The notes: generated by a model from the letters alone, not told the origin. A stretch of 64,000 nt of DNA from Butyrivibrio proteoclasticus (GCF_900115735.1 NZ_FOXO01000001.1:1-64000); one strand, 5' to 3'. Shown: positions 36,148-45,074, counted from the first letter of the stretch. Numbers and translations are program-made.

Positions 36148-38085
36148 ATGCGCAAAGAAAAAGAACCATTTAATTATCAAAAACTATATAGACGAACAGG
36201 CCTTATTATCTACGATATCATAAGCGTTATCGTGGCAAGCTACGTGGCAATACTTATCAGATATGAGTTCAGAATAGGTACTATTCCTGACCATTTCCTT
36301 GATCCTGTAACTAAATTTTTACCGCTTAATATCTTAATAACCCTGGCTGTGTTCTATTTCTTTAAGCTTTATGACAGCTTGTGGGCATATGCCGGAGAAA
36401 GAGAAATGCAGAATCTTGTAATGGGCTGTGTTCTTTCAGGTGTTATCAATGCAATTGGTCTTCAGTTTTTTAAATCCGAAGATCAGCCAGTTCCTCAGAG
36501 TTATTATTTCCTGTACACATTCCTTCTCATAACCTTGATCTTTATCAGCAGATTCTCATACAGGTTTTTGAGAAGCCAAAAGCACAGGGCTGAAAACAAG
36601 CACAACTCCAAGGCCGTTATGATAATCGGAGCAGGAGAAGCTGCCAATATCATTATAAAAGAGATAATTACAAGCAATTATTCCACAATGTCCATTAAGT
36701 GTATCATCGATGACGACACTAATAAGTGGGGCAAATATATTCAGGGAATCAGAGTTGTCGGTGGAAGAGAGAGAATCGTTGAGTGCGCTGATCTCTATGA
36801 TATCGATGAGATCATCGTGGCAATGCCATCAATCTCAAGGCAGGAACTAAGGAAAATCCTTGATATCTGTAAGAACACAGATTGTAAACTTCGTTCACTT
36901 CCCGGAATGTATCAGCTTGTTAATGGTGAAGTCAATGTATCAAGACTTCGCGATGTAGAAGTTGAGGATCTTCTCGGAAGAGATCCTATTGCGGTTGACC
37001 TTGATTCCATAGCAGGCTATGTTAGTGGCAAGACTGTAATGGTTACAGGTGGTGGCGGATCCATTGGTTCCGAGCTTTGCAGACAGATCGCACAGCACTC
37101 ACCAAAGAGACTTATAATTGTAGATATTTACGAGAACAACGCATATGACATTCAGCAGGAGCTTAAGACAAAGTGCCCTGACCTTGATCTTGTTGTTCTC
37201 ATTGCTTCAGTCAGAAATACACTCAGGATAAACACAATCTTTGAGCAGTATAAGCCTGATATTGTATATCACGCAGCGGCTCATAAGCATGTTCCGCTTA
37301 TGGAGGACAGCCCGGGAGAGGCTATCAAGAACAATGTATTTGGTACCTGGAAGACAGCCATGGCAGCAGCCATGAACGGAACCAAGAAATTTGTTTTAAT
37401 TTCCACAGATAAGGCTGTTAACCCGACAAACGTCATGGGAGCAAGCAAAAGAATCTGTGAGATGATAGTTCAGACCTTTAACAAGCATTACGATACAGAG
37501 TTCGTTGCTGTTAGATTCGGCAATGTACTCGGTTCAAACGGCTCAGTTATCCCGCTGTTCAAAAAGCAGATCATGGCAGGAGGACCTGTCACAGTGACAG
37601 ACCCTAACATTATCAGATACTTCATGACAATTTCTGAAGCAGTTTCACTGGTACTGCAGGCAGGAGCCTTTGCAAAGGGCGGAGAAATATTTGTCCTTGA
37701 TATGGGAGAGCCTGTAAGAATCCTCGATCTTGCTGAGAACCTTATAAAGCTCTCGGGATTCAAAGTTGGAGAGGATATAAAGATTGAATTCACAGGACTT
37801 CGTCCGGGAGAAAAGCTGTATGAGGAAATGCTCATGGATGAGGAAGGTCTCCAGGATACAGCGAATAAGATGATCCACATTGGAAAGCCTATTGAACTTG
37901 ATGAGATGAAGTTTTTTGCTGAACTTGAGAGACTTCACAAAGCGGCAAGGGCAGAGGCACCTGATATTAAGATGTTAGTTCGCGAAATTGTTACAACATA
38001 TCATCCCACAGATAATGAGGATGACAAGACAGCGGAGCACATGGCGGCTCTTAAAAAGGCAGCGGAAAGGATTAATGAGGAGTAA
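36148..38085 (+). CDS. Membrane nucleotide-sugar 4,6-dehydratase (PglF/CapD family)
   Basis: A 645-residue protein of the FlaA1/PglF/CapD long form. Four N-terminal helices (about 15-130) are followed by a CoA-binding-like domain (VMIIGAGEAANIII), then an SDR domain with VTGGGGSIGSELCRQIA, HAAAHKHVPLME, ISTDKAVNPTNVMGASKR (catalytic Lys, with Met replacing the usual Tyr as in PglF) near residue 430, and GLRPGEKLYEE. It should convert UDP-GlcNAc to the 4-keto-6-deoxy sugar, the first bacillosamine step. ATG 36148 is chosen; the in-frame ATG at 36061 lies within the upstream gene. The next gene is an aminotransferase, coupled by TAATG. Confidence 0.9.
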   Translation: MRKEKEPFNYQKLYRRTGLIIYDIISVIVASYVAILIRYEFRIGTIPDHFLDPVTKFLPLNILITLAVFYFFKLYDSLWAYAGEREMQNLVMGCVLSGVINAIGLQFFKSEDQPVPQSYYFLYTFLLITLIFISRFSYRFLRSQKHRAENKHNSKAVMIIGAGEAANIIIKEIITSNYSTMSIKCIIDDDTNKWGKYIQGIRVVGGRERIVECADLYDIDEIIVAMPSISRQELRKILDICKNTDCKLRSLPGMYQLVNGEVNVSRLRDVEVEDLLGRDPIAVDLDSIAGYVSGKTVMVTGGGGSIGSELCRQIAQHSPKRLIIVDIYENNAYDIQQELKTKCPDLDLVVLIASVRNTLRINTIFEQYKPDIVYHAAAHKHVPLMEDSPGEAIKNNVFGTWKTAMAAAMNGTKKFVLISTDKAVNPTNVMGASKRICEMIVQTFNKHYDTEFVAVRFGNVLGSNGSVIPLFKKQIMAGGPVTVTDPNIIRYFMTISEAVSLVLQAGAFAKGGEIFVLDMGEPVRILDLAENLIKLSGFKVGEDIKIEFTGLRPGEKLYEEMLMDEEGLQDTANKMIHIGKPIELDEMKFFAELERLHKAARAEAPDIKMLVREIVTTYHPTDNEDDKTAEHMAALKKAAERINEE

Positions 38086-39356
38086 TGGAAATTAAACCTT
38101 TTGAGAAAAAAATATATCTTTCATCTCCTACAATGCACGGAGATGAGCTTAAGTACATGCAGGAAGCCTATGAGACCAACTGGATGTCAACTGTTGGAGC
38201 CAATATAAATGAAACTGAGAGACTTGTAGCAGAAAAGATTGGATGCAAAGATGCTGTAGCTCTTTCCTGCGGAACAGCAGCTCTTCATTTGGCAATAAAA
38301 CTTGCAGGTGAAAGACTTTACGGTCAGCCAAGGGTTGGACACGGAAGCCTTGAGGGCAGAAAGGTTTTTTGTTCAGACATGACATTTGATGCAACAGTAA
38401 ATCCTGTTGCTTACGAAGGTGGCGAAGCTGTTTATATCGACACTGAGAGAGATACCTGGAATATGGATCCTAAGGCTTTGGAAAAGGCTTTTGAGATATA
38501 TCCTGAGGTAAAACTTGTAGTAATAGCACATCTATACGGAACTCCGGGCAAAGTTGATGAGATCAGAAAGATCTGCGATGCTCATGGAGCTCTTATAGTT
38601 GAGGATGCTGCGGAGTCATTTGGCGCAACATATAAAGGACAACAGACAGGAATTTTTGGTGATTACAGTGTTATTTCTTTTAACGGTAATAAGATAATCA
38701 CAGGTTCATCAGGTGGAATGTTCCTGACAAATAATGTAGATGATGCCCATAAAGTCCGCAAATGGTCAACTCAGTCAAGAGAAGATGCAGCCTGGTATCA
38801 ACACGAAGAGCTTGGCTTTAACTACCGTATGAGTAATGTTATCGCAGGCGTTGTAAGAGGCCAGATGCCATACCTTGAAGAGCATATTGCACAGAAAAAA
38901 GCCATCTATGAAAGATATAAAGAGGGATTCAAGGATCTTCCTGTAACAATGAACCCGTTTGATGCTGAGAACAGTGAGCCTAACTTCTGGCTTTCATGTC
39001 TCCTTATAAATGAAGATGCTATGTGCAGGCAGGTTCGTGGAGAAAAGGATGTTCTATATGTTTCAGAGCCTGGAAAGAGTTGTCCTACAGAGATTTTGGA
39101 AGCAATCGCAGCTATAAATGCAGAAGGTCGTCCAATCTGGAAACCTATGCATATGCAGCCAATCTACCGAATGAACGGCTTTGTTACAGAGGCAGGAAAC
39201 GGAAGAGCAAGAAGCAACGCATACATCAAGGAGACAGGCTTTGAGGATGTCGGAAGCGACATCTTTAACAGAGGTCTTTGCCTTCCAAGTGACAACAAGA
39301 TGACCACGGAGCAGCAGGATGTGATCATCGAAGTTGTTAAGATGTGTTTTGTGTAG
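38085..39356 (+). CDS. DegT-family aminotransferase (PglE-like)
   Basis: A 423-residue PLP aminotransferase. It has IYLSSPTMHGDELKYMQEAY, ALSCGTAALHLAIKLAG, VEDAAESFGATYKGQQTG and PLP lysine K203 in SFNGNKIITGSSGG. Linked to the PglF-like dehydratase before and the PglC-like transferase after, it most likely makes UDP-2-acetamido-4-amino-2,4,6-trideoxy-glucose (the bacillosamine precursor). The gene for the usual next enzyme, the PglD acetyltransferase, is not found; an ATP-grasp gene sits nearby instead. Confidence 0.88.
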   Translation: MEIKPFEKKIYLSSPTMHGDELKYMQEAYETNWMSTVGANINETERLVAEKIGCKDAVALSCGTAALHLAIKLAGERLYGQPRVGHGSLEGRKVFCSDMTFDATVNPVAYEGGEAVYIDTERDTWNMDPKALEKAFEIYPEVKLVVIAHLYGTPGKVDEIRKICDAHGALIVEDAAESFGATYKGQQTGIFGDYSVISFNGNKIITGSSGGMFLTNNVDDAHKVRKWSTQSREDAAWYQHEELGFNYRMSNVIAGVVRGQMPYLEEHIAQKKAIYERYKEGFKDLPVTMNPFDAENSEPNFWLSCLLINEDAMCRQVRGEKDVLYVSEPGKSCPTEILEAIAAINAEGRPIWKPMHMQPIYRMNGFVTEAGNGRARSNAYIKETGFEDVGSDIFNRGLCLPSDNKMTTEQQDVIIEVVKMCFV

Positions 39357-39393
39357 AGCACTTGCCGAGGTGTTTTCGAGGCTGGTGCGAACC

Positions 39394-39441
39394 ACTTCTG
39401 TGCACTTAACGAGGTTATTACGAGTTTAGTGCAGCAGAAGT
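39394..39441 (+). other. Intergenic hairpin between the PglE-like and PglC-like genes
   Basis: Arms 39394-39410 and 39424-39441 form a long near-perfect stem around a loop that begins GAGGTTA. The 106-base gap also has a direct repeat CTTGCCGAGGT at 39361 and 39448; the second copy provides the ribosome site for the next gene. There is no T-run, so this may be a processing or regulatory structure. Confidence 0.5.
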
Positions 39442-39462
39442 AACAATCTTGCCGAGGTATTT

Positions 39463-40104
39463 ATGTATAAAAAATGTATAAAAAGATTACTTGATATTTT
39501 GCTTTCTCTGTTGGTGCTGGTGCTGTTTTGCTGGTTGTATCTGGTTTTGGCAATACTTGTAAGGTTTAAGCTTGGAAGTCCGATCCTTTTTAAACAAGCC
39601 CGCCCGGGTAAGAATGAGAAGATTTTTAACCTCTATAAGTTCAGGACCATGACAGATAAAAGAGATGCTGATGGAAAGCTTCTACCTGATAAGGACAGAC
39701 TTACAAAGTTTGGCAATTTCCTCAGAAAATCCAGTCTTGACGAGCTCCCTGAGTTCTTTAACATCCTTAAGGGAGATATGAGCTTTATCGGACCTAGACC
39801 GCTTCTTGTTGAGTATCTTCCATATTACACAGAGCGCGAGAAATTAAGACATACCGTAAGACCCGGTCTTACAGGACTTGCTCAGGTAAGCGGCCGAAAC
39901 ACAGTTGACTGGGATACAAGATTTGAAATCGATGCACAGTATGTGGAAAACCTGAATTTCCTCATGGATCTCAAAGTTATCGGACTTACCTTCAGGACAG
40001 TCTTTGGTCACACAGATCAGGTCGCAGAAGATACCAATAAAGTTGAAGGAAATTTCGCTCAGATAAGAAAAGAGCGTTTGGAAAAGACAGGAAAGCTTAA
40101 ATAA
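39463..40104 (+). CDS. pglC: PglC-like initiating phosphoglycosyltransferase
   Basis: A 213-residue short-form monotopic phosphoglycosyltransferase. It has an N-terminal reentrant helix (KRLLDILLSLLVLVLFCWLYLVL), KFRTMTDKRDADGKLLPDKDR, catalytic dyad D93-E94 (at the same numbering as Campylobacter PglC), NILKGDMSFIGPRPLLVEYLP and the TGLAQVSGRN end block. It transfers a bacillosamine-type sugar phosphate to undecaprenyl phosphate. It follows matching dehydratase and aminotransferase genes. It is the second initiating enzyme of the window. Confidence 0.92.
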   Translation: MYKKCIKRLLDILLSLLVLVLFCWLYLVLAILVRFKLGSPILFKQARPGKNEKIFNLYKFRTMTDKRDADGKLLPDKDRLTKFGNFLRKSSLDELPEFFNILKGDMSFIGPRPLLVEYLPYYTEREKLRHTVRPGLTGLAQVSGRNTVDWDTRFEIDAQYVENLNFLMDLKVIGLTFRTVFGHTDQVAEDTNKVEGNFAQIRKERLEKTGKLK

Positions 40105-40131
40105 ATTTTATTTATAAAAAGAGGGGTGAAT

Positions 40132-41121
40132 ATGGCTACTAATATTTTGATATTAAGTGCAGGAACCAGAAATAAAGTAGTGCAGGCTTTCAAAAAAGAA
40201 CTTGCGCATAATGGCAAGGTGTTTGCCACAGACTGTTCCAACATTGGACCAGCCATATATGATGCGGACGAAGCGATAATCGTTCCAAAGATAAAGGACC
40301 CTTTTTACATTGATGAGATCCTTGGAGTCTGCAAAAAAAATAATATTAACGGAGTATTTAGTCTTATAGATCCTGAGCTTTCTCTTTTGGCTGAGAATGC
40401 TGACAGGTTTACAGAAGCCGGAGTTACTCCTATTGTCTCTTCCTATGAACTTTGCGAGACAAGTCTTGATAAGTACCGTATGTACGAGATGCTTGTTAAG
40501 CTTGGTATACCCACAGCAAAGTGTTATCTCTCAATGGAGGATTTTGAGACTGCGCAGGCTGCAGGAGAGGTTGATTTTCCTGTGTTTGTAAAGCCCAGAA
40601 ACGGAAGTGCATCGATAAATATAAATGCTGTCGAGTCAAAAGAGATGCTTATAGCTCTTTTCCACGACTTCGATGACCTTATCATTCAGGAGTACATGAG
40701 AGGCCAGGAGTATGGTGCAGATGTTTATATAGACCTTATTTCCGGCAAGTGCACAGATATCTTCCTCAAGGAAAAGATAAAAATGAGAGCCGGTGAGACA
40801 GATAAGTCTGTTTCAGTAAAGGATGAACGCCTCTTTAAACAGATTGCATCATTTGTTGAGATTGTAGGCTACAGAGGAATGATCGACATTGATCTTTTCT
40901 ATGACAATGCCACGGATATCTGGTATCTTTCAGAAGTAAATCCTCGTTTTGGCGGTGGTTATCCACATGCATATGCATGCGGAGTGAACTTCCCAAGATG
41001 CATTATCAATAACCTTAACGGCAGGGAGAATCCGGTCAATATCGGAGATTATCAGGAAGGCGTTTACATGATGAAATACAATGAACTCTGTATTCTTCCT
41101 GAAGATAAGTTAGCAAAATAA
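40132..41121 (+). CDS. ATP-grasp ligase
   Basis: A 329-residue ATP-grasp protein of the carbamoyl-phosphate-synthase-like type. The pre-ATP domain begins TNILILSAGTRNKVVQAFKK, the ATP-binding part has FPVFVKPRNGSASI and LIIQEYMRGQEYGADVYID, and the metal site lies in YLSEVNPRFGGGYPHAYACG. It may couple an amino acid or small acid to the 4-amino group of the bacillosamine precursor, taking the place of PglD; this is inferred from position after pglC. ATG 40132 with GAGGGG is favoured over GTG 40126. Confidence 0.82.
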   Translation: MATNILILSAGTRNKVVQAFKKELAHNGKVFATDCSNIGPAIYDADEAIIVPKIKDPFYIDEILGVCKKNNINGVFSLIDPELSLLAENADRFTEAGVTPIVSSYELCETSLDKYRMYEMLVKLGIPTAKCYLSMEDFETAQAAGEVDFPVFVKPRNGSASININAVESKEMLIALFHDFDDLIIQEYMRGQEYGADVYIDLISGKCTDIFLKEKIKMRAGETDKSVSVKDERLFKQIASFVEIVGYRGMIDIDLFYDNATDIWYLSEVNPRFGGGYPHAYACGVNFPRCIINNLNGRENPVNIGDYQEGVYMMKYNELCILPEDKLAK

Positions 41122-41138
41122 ATCATAAAGGTGACATT

Positions 41139-42230
41139 ATGCCAAAGGCGTTAATACTAGCAAATTCATCAAGCGGGCTCTATGACTTCAGAAATGAACT
41201 CCTTCTGGGACTCATGAAGGAAGGCTACGAAATAGTAATAAGTCTGCCTGATGATCTTAAGGTGAAGGAACTGACTGCAGAGGGATGCAGGGTGGTTCAT
41301 ACTGACATAAACAGACGCGGAGTCAATCCTGTACAGGACTTGGCTCTTTTTGGCGCTTATAGAAAACTTTTAAAAAGTGAGCGCCCCGACGTTGTTTTAA
41401 CTTATACAATAAAGCCGAATATTTACGGCGGTTTTGCTTGCAGACTTGCAAAGATTCCGTATTTTTCAACTATTACAGGACTTGGAAGCACTTTTGAACG
41501 CGGTGGTATTCTTTTAAAGATGATAATTGCCATGTACAAGACTTCTTTAAAGGAATGCAAATGCCTCTTTTTCCAGAATCAGAACAACAGGCAGATATTT
41601 GAAAACTGTGGCATACATGCCAAAAAGCATGTGACTGTAAATGGCTCCGGCGTTAATCTTGATAAACACAAATTTGAAGAATACCCCGGCCACAGCGATG
41701 ACGTTACAAGATTCCTTTATATTGGTAGGATTATGAAGGAAAAGGGCTCTGAAGAGTACCTCTATGCAGCCGATAAGCTTCATGAGAAATATGGCGATAA
41801 GGTGTCATTTTCAGCTATCGGTTATTGTGAAGATGATTTCGAGACCAGGGTAAAAGAGGCTGAGAAGGCTGGAATCATTAAGATGATCCCTTACCAAAAA
41901 GATATTCATCCATACCTGAAAGAGGCTGATGCAGTTGTTCATCCATCTTACCATGAGGGAATGAGCAATGTTCTTATGGAAGCCGCTGCAACAGGACGCC
42001 CTGTAATTGCCTCTGATATAAGTGGCTGCAAGGAAATTGTAGATAAAGACAGATCCGGATTTTTGGCTGAACCAAGAAATAAAGAAGCATTGGCAAAGGC
42101 GCTGGACAGATTCATGCAGCTTAATGCACAGAGCCGAAAAGAAATGGGACGTAATGGCCGAAGCTGGGTTGAAAACAATTTTGACAGGAAAAAGATAATC
42201 AAGGCATACATAGATGAGATAATTGCTTGA
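41139..42230 (+). CDS. GT4 glycosyltransferase (PglA/CapM-like)
   Basis: A 363-residue GT-B enzyme with marks of PglA-type transferases: ILANSSSGLYDFRNELL, VLTYTIKPNIYGGFACRL, ITGLGSTF, VNGSGVNLDKHKFEEYP, YIGRIMKEKGSEEYLYAA and SYHEGMSNVLMEAAATGRPVIAS with the E-x7-E pattern. PglA adds the second sugar, usually alpha-1,3-linked HexNAc, to undecaprenyl-diphosphate bacillosamine. It ends the pglF-like to pglA-like run; a new promoter follows. Confidence 0.87.
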   Translation: MPKALILANSSSGLYDFRNELLLGLMKEGYEIVISLPDDLKVKELTAEGCRVVHTDINRRGVNPVQDLALFGAYRKLLKSERPDVVLTYTIKPNIYGGFACRLAKIPYFSTITGLGSTFERGGILLKMIIAMYKTSLKECKCLFFQNQNNRQIFENCGIHAKKHVTVNGSGVNLDKHKFEEYPGHSDDVTRFLYIGRIMKEKGSEEYLYAADKLHEKYGDKVSFSAIGYCEDDFETRVKEAEKAGIIKMIPYQKDIHPYLKEADAVVHPSYHEGMSNVLMEAAATGRPVIASDISGCKEIVDKDRSGFLAEPRNKEALAKALDRFMQLNAQSRKEMGRNGRSWVENNFDRKKIIKAYIDEIIA

Positions 42231-42242
42231 TAAGCAGACGCT

Positions 42243-42270
42243 TTGTCATATTTGACAGCCGTAGTATAAT
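42243..42270 (+). promoter_or_regulatory. Promoter for the uronic-acid genes
   Basis: TTGTCA (42243-42248) and consensus TATAAT (42265-42270) are 16 bases apart. A transcript would begin near 42277 and carry a leader of about 100 bases before the dehydrogenase start at 42377. The leader contains ACATG and CATGT segments that could pair. The ribosome site is GCGGAGGA. Confidence 0.65.
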
Positions 42271-42376
42271 ACCTATGTATGTTAATGACATGTAACTATT
42301 CAGAGCCAAGCGAAAGCATGTTTCAGAGTCTTGTCTTTGAATTAATTGAAATAATTTTTAGTGCGGAGGATACACG

Positions 42377-43693
42377 ATGAGCTTATATGAAAAGCTCCTT
42401 TCTGGAGAGGAAAAGTTATCACTTGTAGGACTTGGATATGTAGGAATGCCTATAGCAGTTGCCTACGCCAAAAAAATCAAGGTTGTAGGATATGACTTCA
42501 ATGCTGCTAAGGTTGATCTTTATAAAAAAGGAATTGACCCTACAAGAGAAGTTGGAGACGCAGCCATAAAAGAGACTTCTGTTGAATTTACAGCAGATCC
42601 TGAAAAACTTAAGGAATGTAAATTCCACGTTGTTGCAGTTCCTACTCCTGTTAATGACGATCATACACCTGACCTTTCACCTGTAGAGGGAGCAAGCCAT
42701 ACACTTGGTAAGTACCTCACAAAGGGTTCTATTGTAGTATACGAGTCAACCGTATATCCCGGAGTAACAGAGGATATCTGTGTTCCTATTCTTGAAAAAG
42801 AGTCAGGACTTAAGTGCGGTGTTGATTTCAAGGTTGGTTATTCACCTGAGCGTATCAACCCGGGTGACAAGGTTCACAGACTTGATACTATTACAAAGAT
42901 TGTTTCAGGTATGGATGAAGAGACTCTTGAAGAAATTGCAAACGTATACAGCCTCGTTGCTCTTGCAGGCGTATACAAGGCTCAGTCGATCAAGGTTGCT
43001 GAGGCTGCAAAGGTTATCGAGAATTCACAGCGTGATATCAATATCGCTTTCATGAACGAGCTTTCAATGATCTTCCATAAGATGGATATAGACACAAAGA
43101 GCGTACTTGAGGCAGCAGGCACAAAGTGGAACTTCCTTAACTTCAGACCGGGACTTGTAGGTGGTCACTGTATCGGTGTTGACCCTTACTATCTTACATA
43201 CAAGGCTGAGGAACTTGGTTATCACTCACAGATTATCCTTTCAGGACGACGTATCAACGATGATATGGGTAAGTATATTGCAGAGTCTGCTGTAAAGAGA
43301 CTTATCGCCAATGACATTGCTGTTAAGAATGCGAAGGTGGCAATCCTTGGCTTTACATTCAAGGAGAACTGCCCTGATACAAGAAATACAAAGGTAATTG
43401 ATATTTACAACGAACTTTTAGAGTATGGCATTACACCTGTAGTGGTTGACCCGGAAGCTGATTCAGATGAAGCTGAGAGACTTTACGGAATTGAGTTCGA
43501 TACTCTTGATGCGGTAAAAGACATGGATGCTGTTATCGTAGCTGTGGCTCACAAAGAGTTTGAGAATTACAAGCCGGCAGACATTACAAAGTTCTTCAAT
43601 CCTGCTCATGCCACAAAGGTATTTATGGACCTTAAGGGCATCTACGACATGAACGACTATAAGGCTCCGGAATTTGACTACTGGAGGCTTTGA
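42377..43693 (+). CDS. UDP-N-acetylhexosamine 6-dehydrogenase (TviB/WbpO-like)
   Basis: A 438-residue nucleotide-sugar dehydrogenase. It has the NAD site LVGLGYVGMPIAVAYA, YESTVYPGVTEDICVPILE, NSQRDINIAFMNELSMIFHKM, the catalytic C265 in GGHCIGVDPYYLTYKAEELGY and a C-terminal UDP-binding domain with GFTFKENCPDTRNTK. The YKAEELGYHSQIILSGRRIND segment is that of the TviB/WbpO/CapL group, which oxidises UDP-GlcNAc or UDP-GalNAc at C6. The next gene is a TviC/WbpP-like epimerase, so together they yield UDP-GalNAcA (galacturonic form). Confidence 0.92.
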   Translation: MSLYEKLLSGEEKLSLVGLGYVGMPIAVAYAKKIKVVGYDFNAAKVDLYKKGIDPTREVGDAAIKETSVEFTADPEKLKECKFHVVAVPTPVNDDHTPDLSPVEGASHTLGKYLTKGSIVVYESTVYPGVTEDICVPILEKESGLKCGVDFKVGYSPERINPGDKVHRLDTITKIVSGMDEETLEEIANVYSLVALAGVYKAQSIKVAEAAKVIENSQRDINIAFMNELSMIFHKMDIDTKSVLEAAGTKWNFLNFRPGLVGGHCIGVDPYYLTYKAEELGYHSQIILSGRRINDDMGKYIAESAVKRLIANDIAVKNAKVAILGFTFKENCPDTRNTKVIDIYNELLEYGITPVVVDPEADSDEAERLYGIEFDTLDAVKDMDAVIVAVAHKEFENYKPADITKFFNPAHATKVFMDLKGIYDMNDYKAPEFDYWRL

Positions 43694-43870
43694 TAACCGG
43701 ACGATTTTATGGATATGAATCGTGCATAGATGCTTTGCGGACGCTTTCGCTCCATGAGCTTCGTAGCGGTACTAATGTCATAAAAAACATGACATAAGTG
43801 CCGACGAGCTCAAAGGCTGGCAAAGTCATCCTATGCACTTGCTCATATCTATAAAATCTGTTTATCAAAG
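43688..43870 (+). repeat. Long imperfect palindrome downstream of the dehydrogenase gene
   Basis: Nested complementary arms span about 183 bases. The outermost are CTTTGATAA (43688-43696) and TTATCAAAG (43862-43870), then GATTTTATgGATATGA against TCATATCtATAAAATC, and GTGCATAG against CTATGCAC. Innermost are CGGTACTAATGTCAT and ATGACATAAGTGCCG around AAAAAAC. The left arm contains the dehydrogenase stop codon. A 20-base core at 43734-43753 recurs in reverse orientation at 48891-48910. It may be a structured RNA or a palindromic repeat element. The following gene starts 50 bases later with its own AAGGAG. Confidence 0.75.
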
Positions 43871-43919
43871 AACTATATTGTGAAACACTAGATAACATTA
43901 GAGATATAAGGAGTTGTAC

Positions 43920-44894
43920 ATGAGTTATAAAGAGTTAAAATTCCCGGAAAATTCAGTGTTCCTTGTTACCGGAGGAGCTGGTTTTATTGGTTCCAACATT
44001 TGTGAGGCTCTTCTTGATATGGGCTATACAGTTAGATGTATGGACAACCTCTCAACAGGACATATTGAAAATATCCAGCCTTTTATGAGCAATCCTAAGT
44101 TTACATTCATCGAGAAGGATATCAGAGACCTTGATGCATGTATGGAAGCTACAAAGGGTGTAGATTATGTTCTTAATGAGGCTGCCTGGGGCTCAGTTCC
44201 AAGAAGTATTGAGATGCCTCTTTTGTATGAGGAGATCAACATCAGAGGAACACTTAACATGATGGAAGCATCAAGGCAGAATGGAGTTAAGAAGTTCGTC
44301 TATGCTTCAAGTTCATCTGTTTATGGTGATTCCACAACTCTTCCCAAGAAAGAAGGACAGGAAGGCAACGTTCTTTCTCCCTATGCGCTTACAAAGAAGA
44401 CAGATGAAGAATACGGTAAGCTCTACAAAAAGCTTTACGGCCTCGATACATACGGCCTTCGTTATTTCAATGTATTTGGAAGAAGACAGGATCCTAACGG
44501 AGCTTATGCAGCCGTAATTCCTAAGTTCCTCCGTCAGCTCATGAACGGTGAGACACCTACAATCAATGGTGATGGAAAACAGTCCCGTGACTTCACATAT
44601 GTAGATAACGTTATTGAAGGTAACCTGCGTGCTTGTCTTGCTTCTTCAGAGGCAGCAGGTGAAGCTTACAACATTGGTGCAGGTGGAAGAGAGTTCCTTA
44701 TCGATGTTTATCACCACCTTACAGAAGCACTTGGCATGGATGTAGAGCCAATATTTGGACCTCCACGTGCCGGTGATATAAGAGATTCCAATGCTGATAT
44801 CTCAAAAGCAAGAAAGAATCTTGGCTACGATCCTTCCTATGATTTCCAGGCAGGAATCAAGCTCGCAATCGACTGGTATAAAGAAAACCTATAA
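43920..44894 (+). CDS. UDP-N-acetylhexosamine/uronate C4-epimerase (TviC/WbpP-like)
   Basis: A 324-residue extended SDR. It has VTGGAGFIGSNICEALL, AAWGSVPRSIEMP, YASSSSVYGD, the catalytic Y155-x3-K159 pair in SPYALTKK, LRYFNVFGRRQDPNGAYAAVIP and GDGKQSRDFTYVDNVIEGNL. The AAWGSVPRSI segment and the NGAYAAVIP block are typical of WbpP/TviC, which epimerise UDP-GlcNAc or its uronic acid at C4. ATG 43920 follows AAGGAG at six bases; TTG 43914 lies too close to it. Confidence 0.92.
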   Translation: MSYKELKFPENSVFLVTGGAGFIGSNICEALLDMGYTVRCMDNLSTGHIENIQPFMSNPKFTFIEKDIRDLDACMEATKGVDYVLNEAAWGSVPRSIEMPLLYEEINIRGTLNMMEASRQNGVKKFVYASSSSVYGDSTTLPKKEGQEGNVLSPYALTKKTDEEYGKLYKKLYGLDTYGLRYFNVFGRRQDPNGAYAAVIPKFLRQLMNGETPTINGDGKQSRDFTYVDNVIEGNLRACLASSEAAGEAYNIGAGGREFLIDVYHHLTEALGMDVEPIFGPPRAGDIRDSNADISKARKNLGYDPSYDFQAGIKLAIDWYKENL

Positions 44895-44910
44895 GATATA
44901 GGGATTCAAA

Positions 44911-44949
44911 GTCATGAGAATTTCATGCTTGCATGATAATTCACATGAC
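44911..44949 (+). repeat. Near-perfect 39-base hairpin, copy 1 of a repeated element
   Basis: GTCATG, GAATT and TCATGC on the left pair with GCATGA, AATTC and CATGAC on the right around a TT loop. The 18-base stretch TTCATGCTTGCATGATAA (44922-44939) occurs again at 63002-63019 in a second hairpin. It begins 16 bases after the epimerase stop and has no T-run. Confidence 0.75.
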
Positions 44950-44980
44950 CTTGAAGACCGAACGAAGATGAGGAAAAAAA

Positions 44981-45058
44981 GATATGCAAAGAATGAGCAT
45001 ATCGATTTCCGAATATTCGTAGCATGACGAGAGCGAAGCGAAGTCATGCTTATATCTT
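44981..45058 (+). other. Further hairpins in the gap before the DUF2334-like gene
   Basis: The rest of this 180-base gap is also self-complementary. GATATGC (44981-44987) pairs with GCATATC (44997-45003), and AGCATGAC (45021-45028) pairs with GTCATGCT (45043-45050). AAGATAT at 44979 could pair with ATATCTT at 45052. The GAGAGCGAAGCGAAG loop recalls part of the palindrome core elsewhere but is not identical. Confidence 0.5.
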
Positions 45059-45074
45059 ACACACGAGGATGACC

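Noticed and set aside
36148..38085. PglF-like protein as PseB for the pseudaminic pathway
   Set aside because: It is the membrane-anchored long form with the Met-x3-Lys active site. PseB is a short soluble enzyme of a different subgroup, so it fits the bacillosamine arm better.
42252..42270. TTGACA at 42252 next to TATAAT at 42265 as a promoter pair
   Set aside because: The spacing is only seven bases. TTGTCA at 42243 with a 16-base spacer is the workable pairing.
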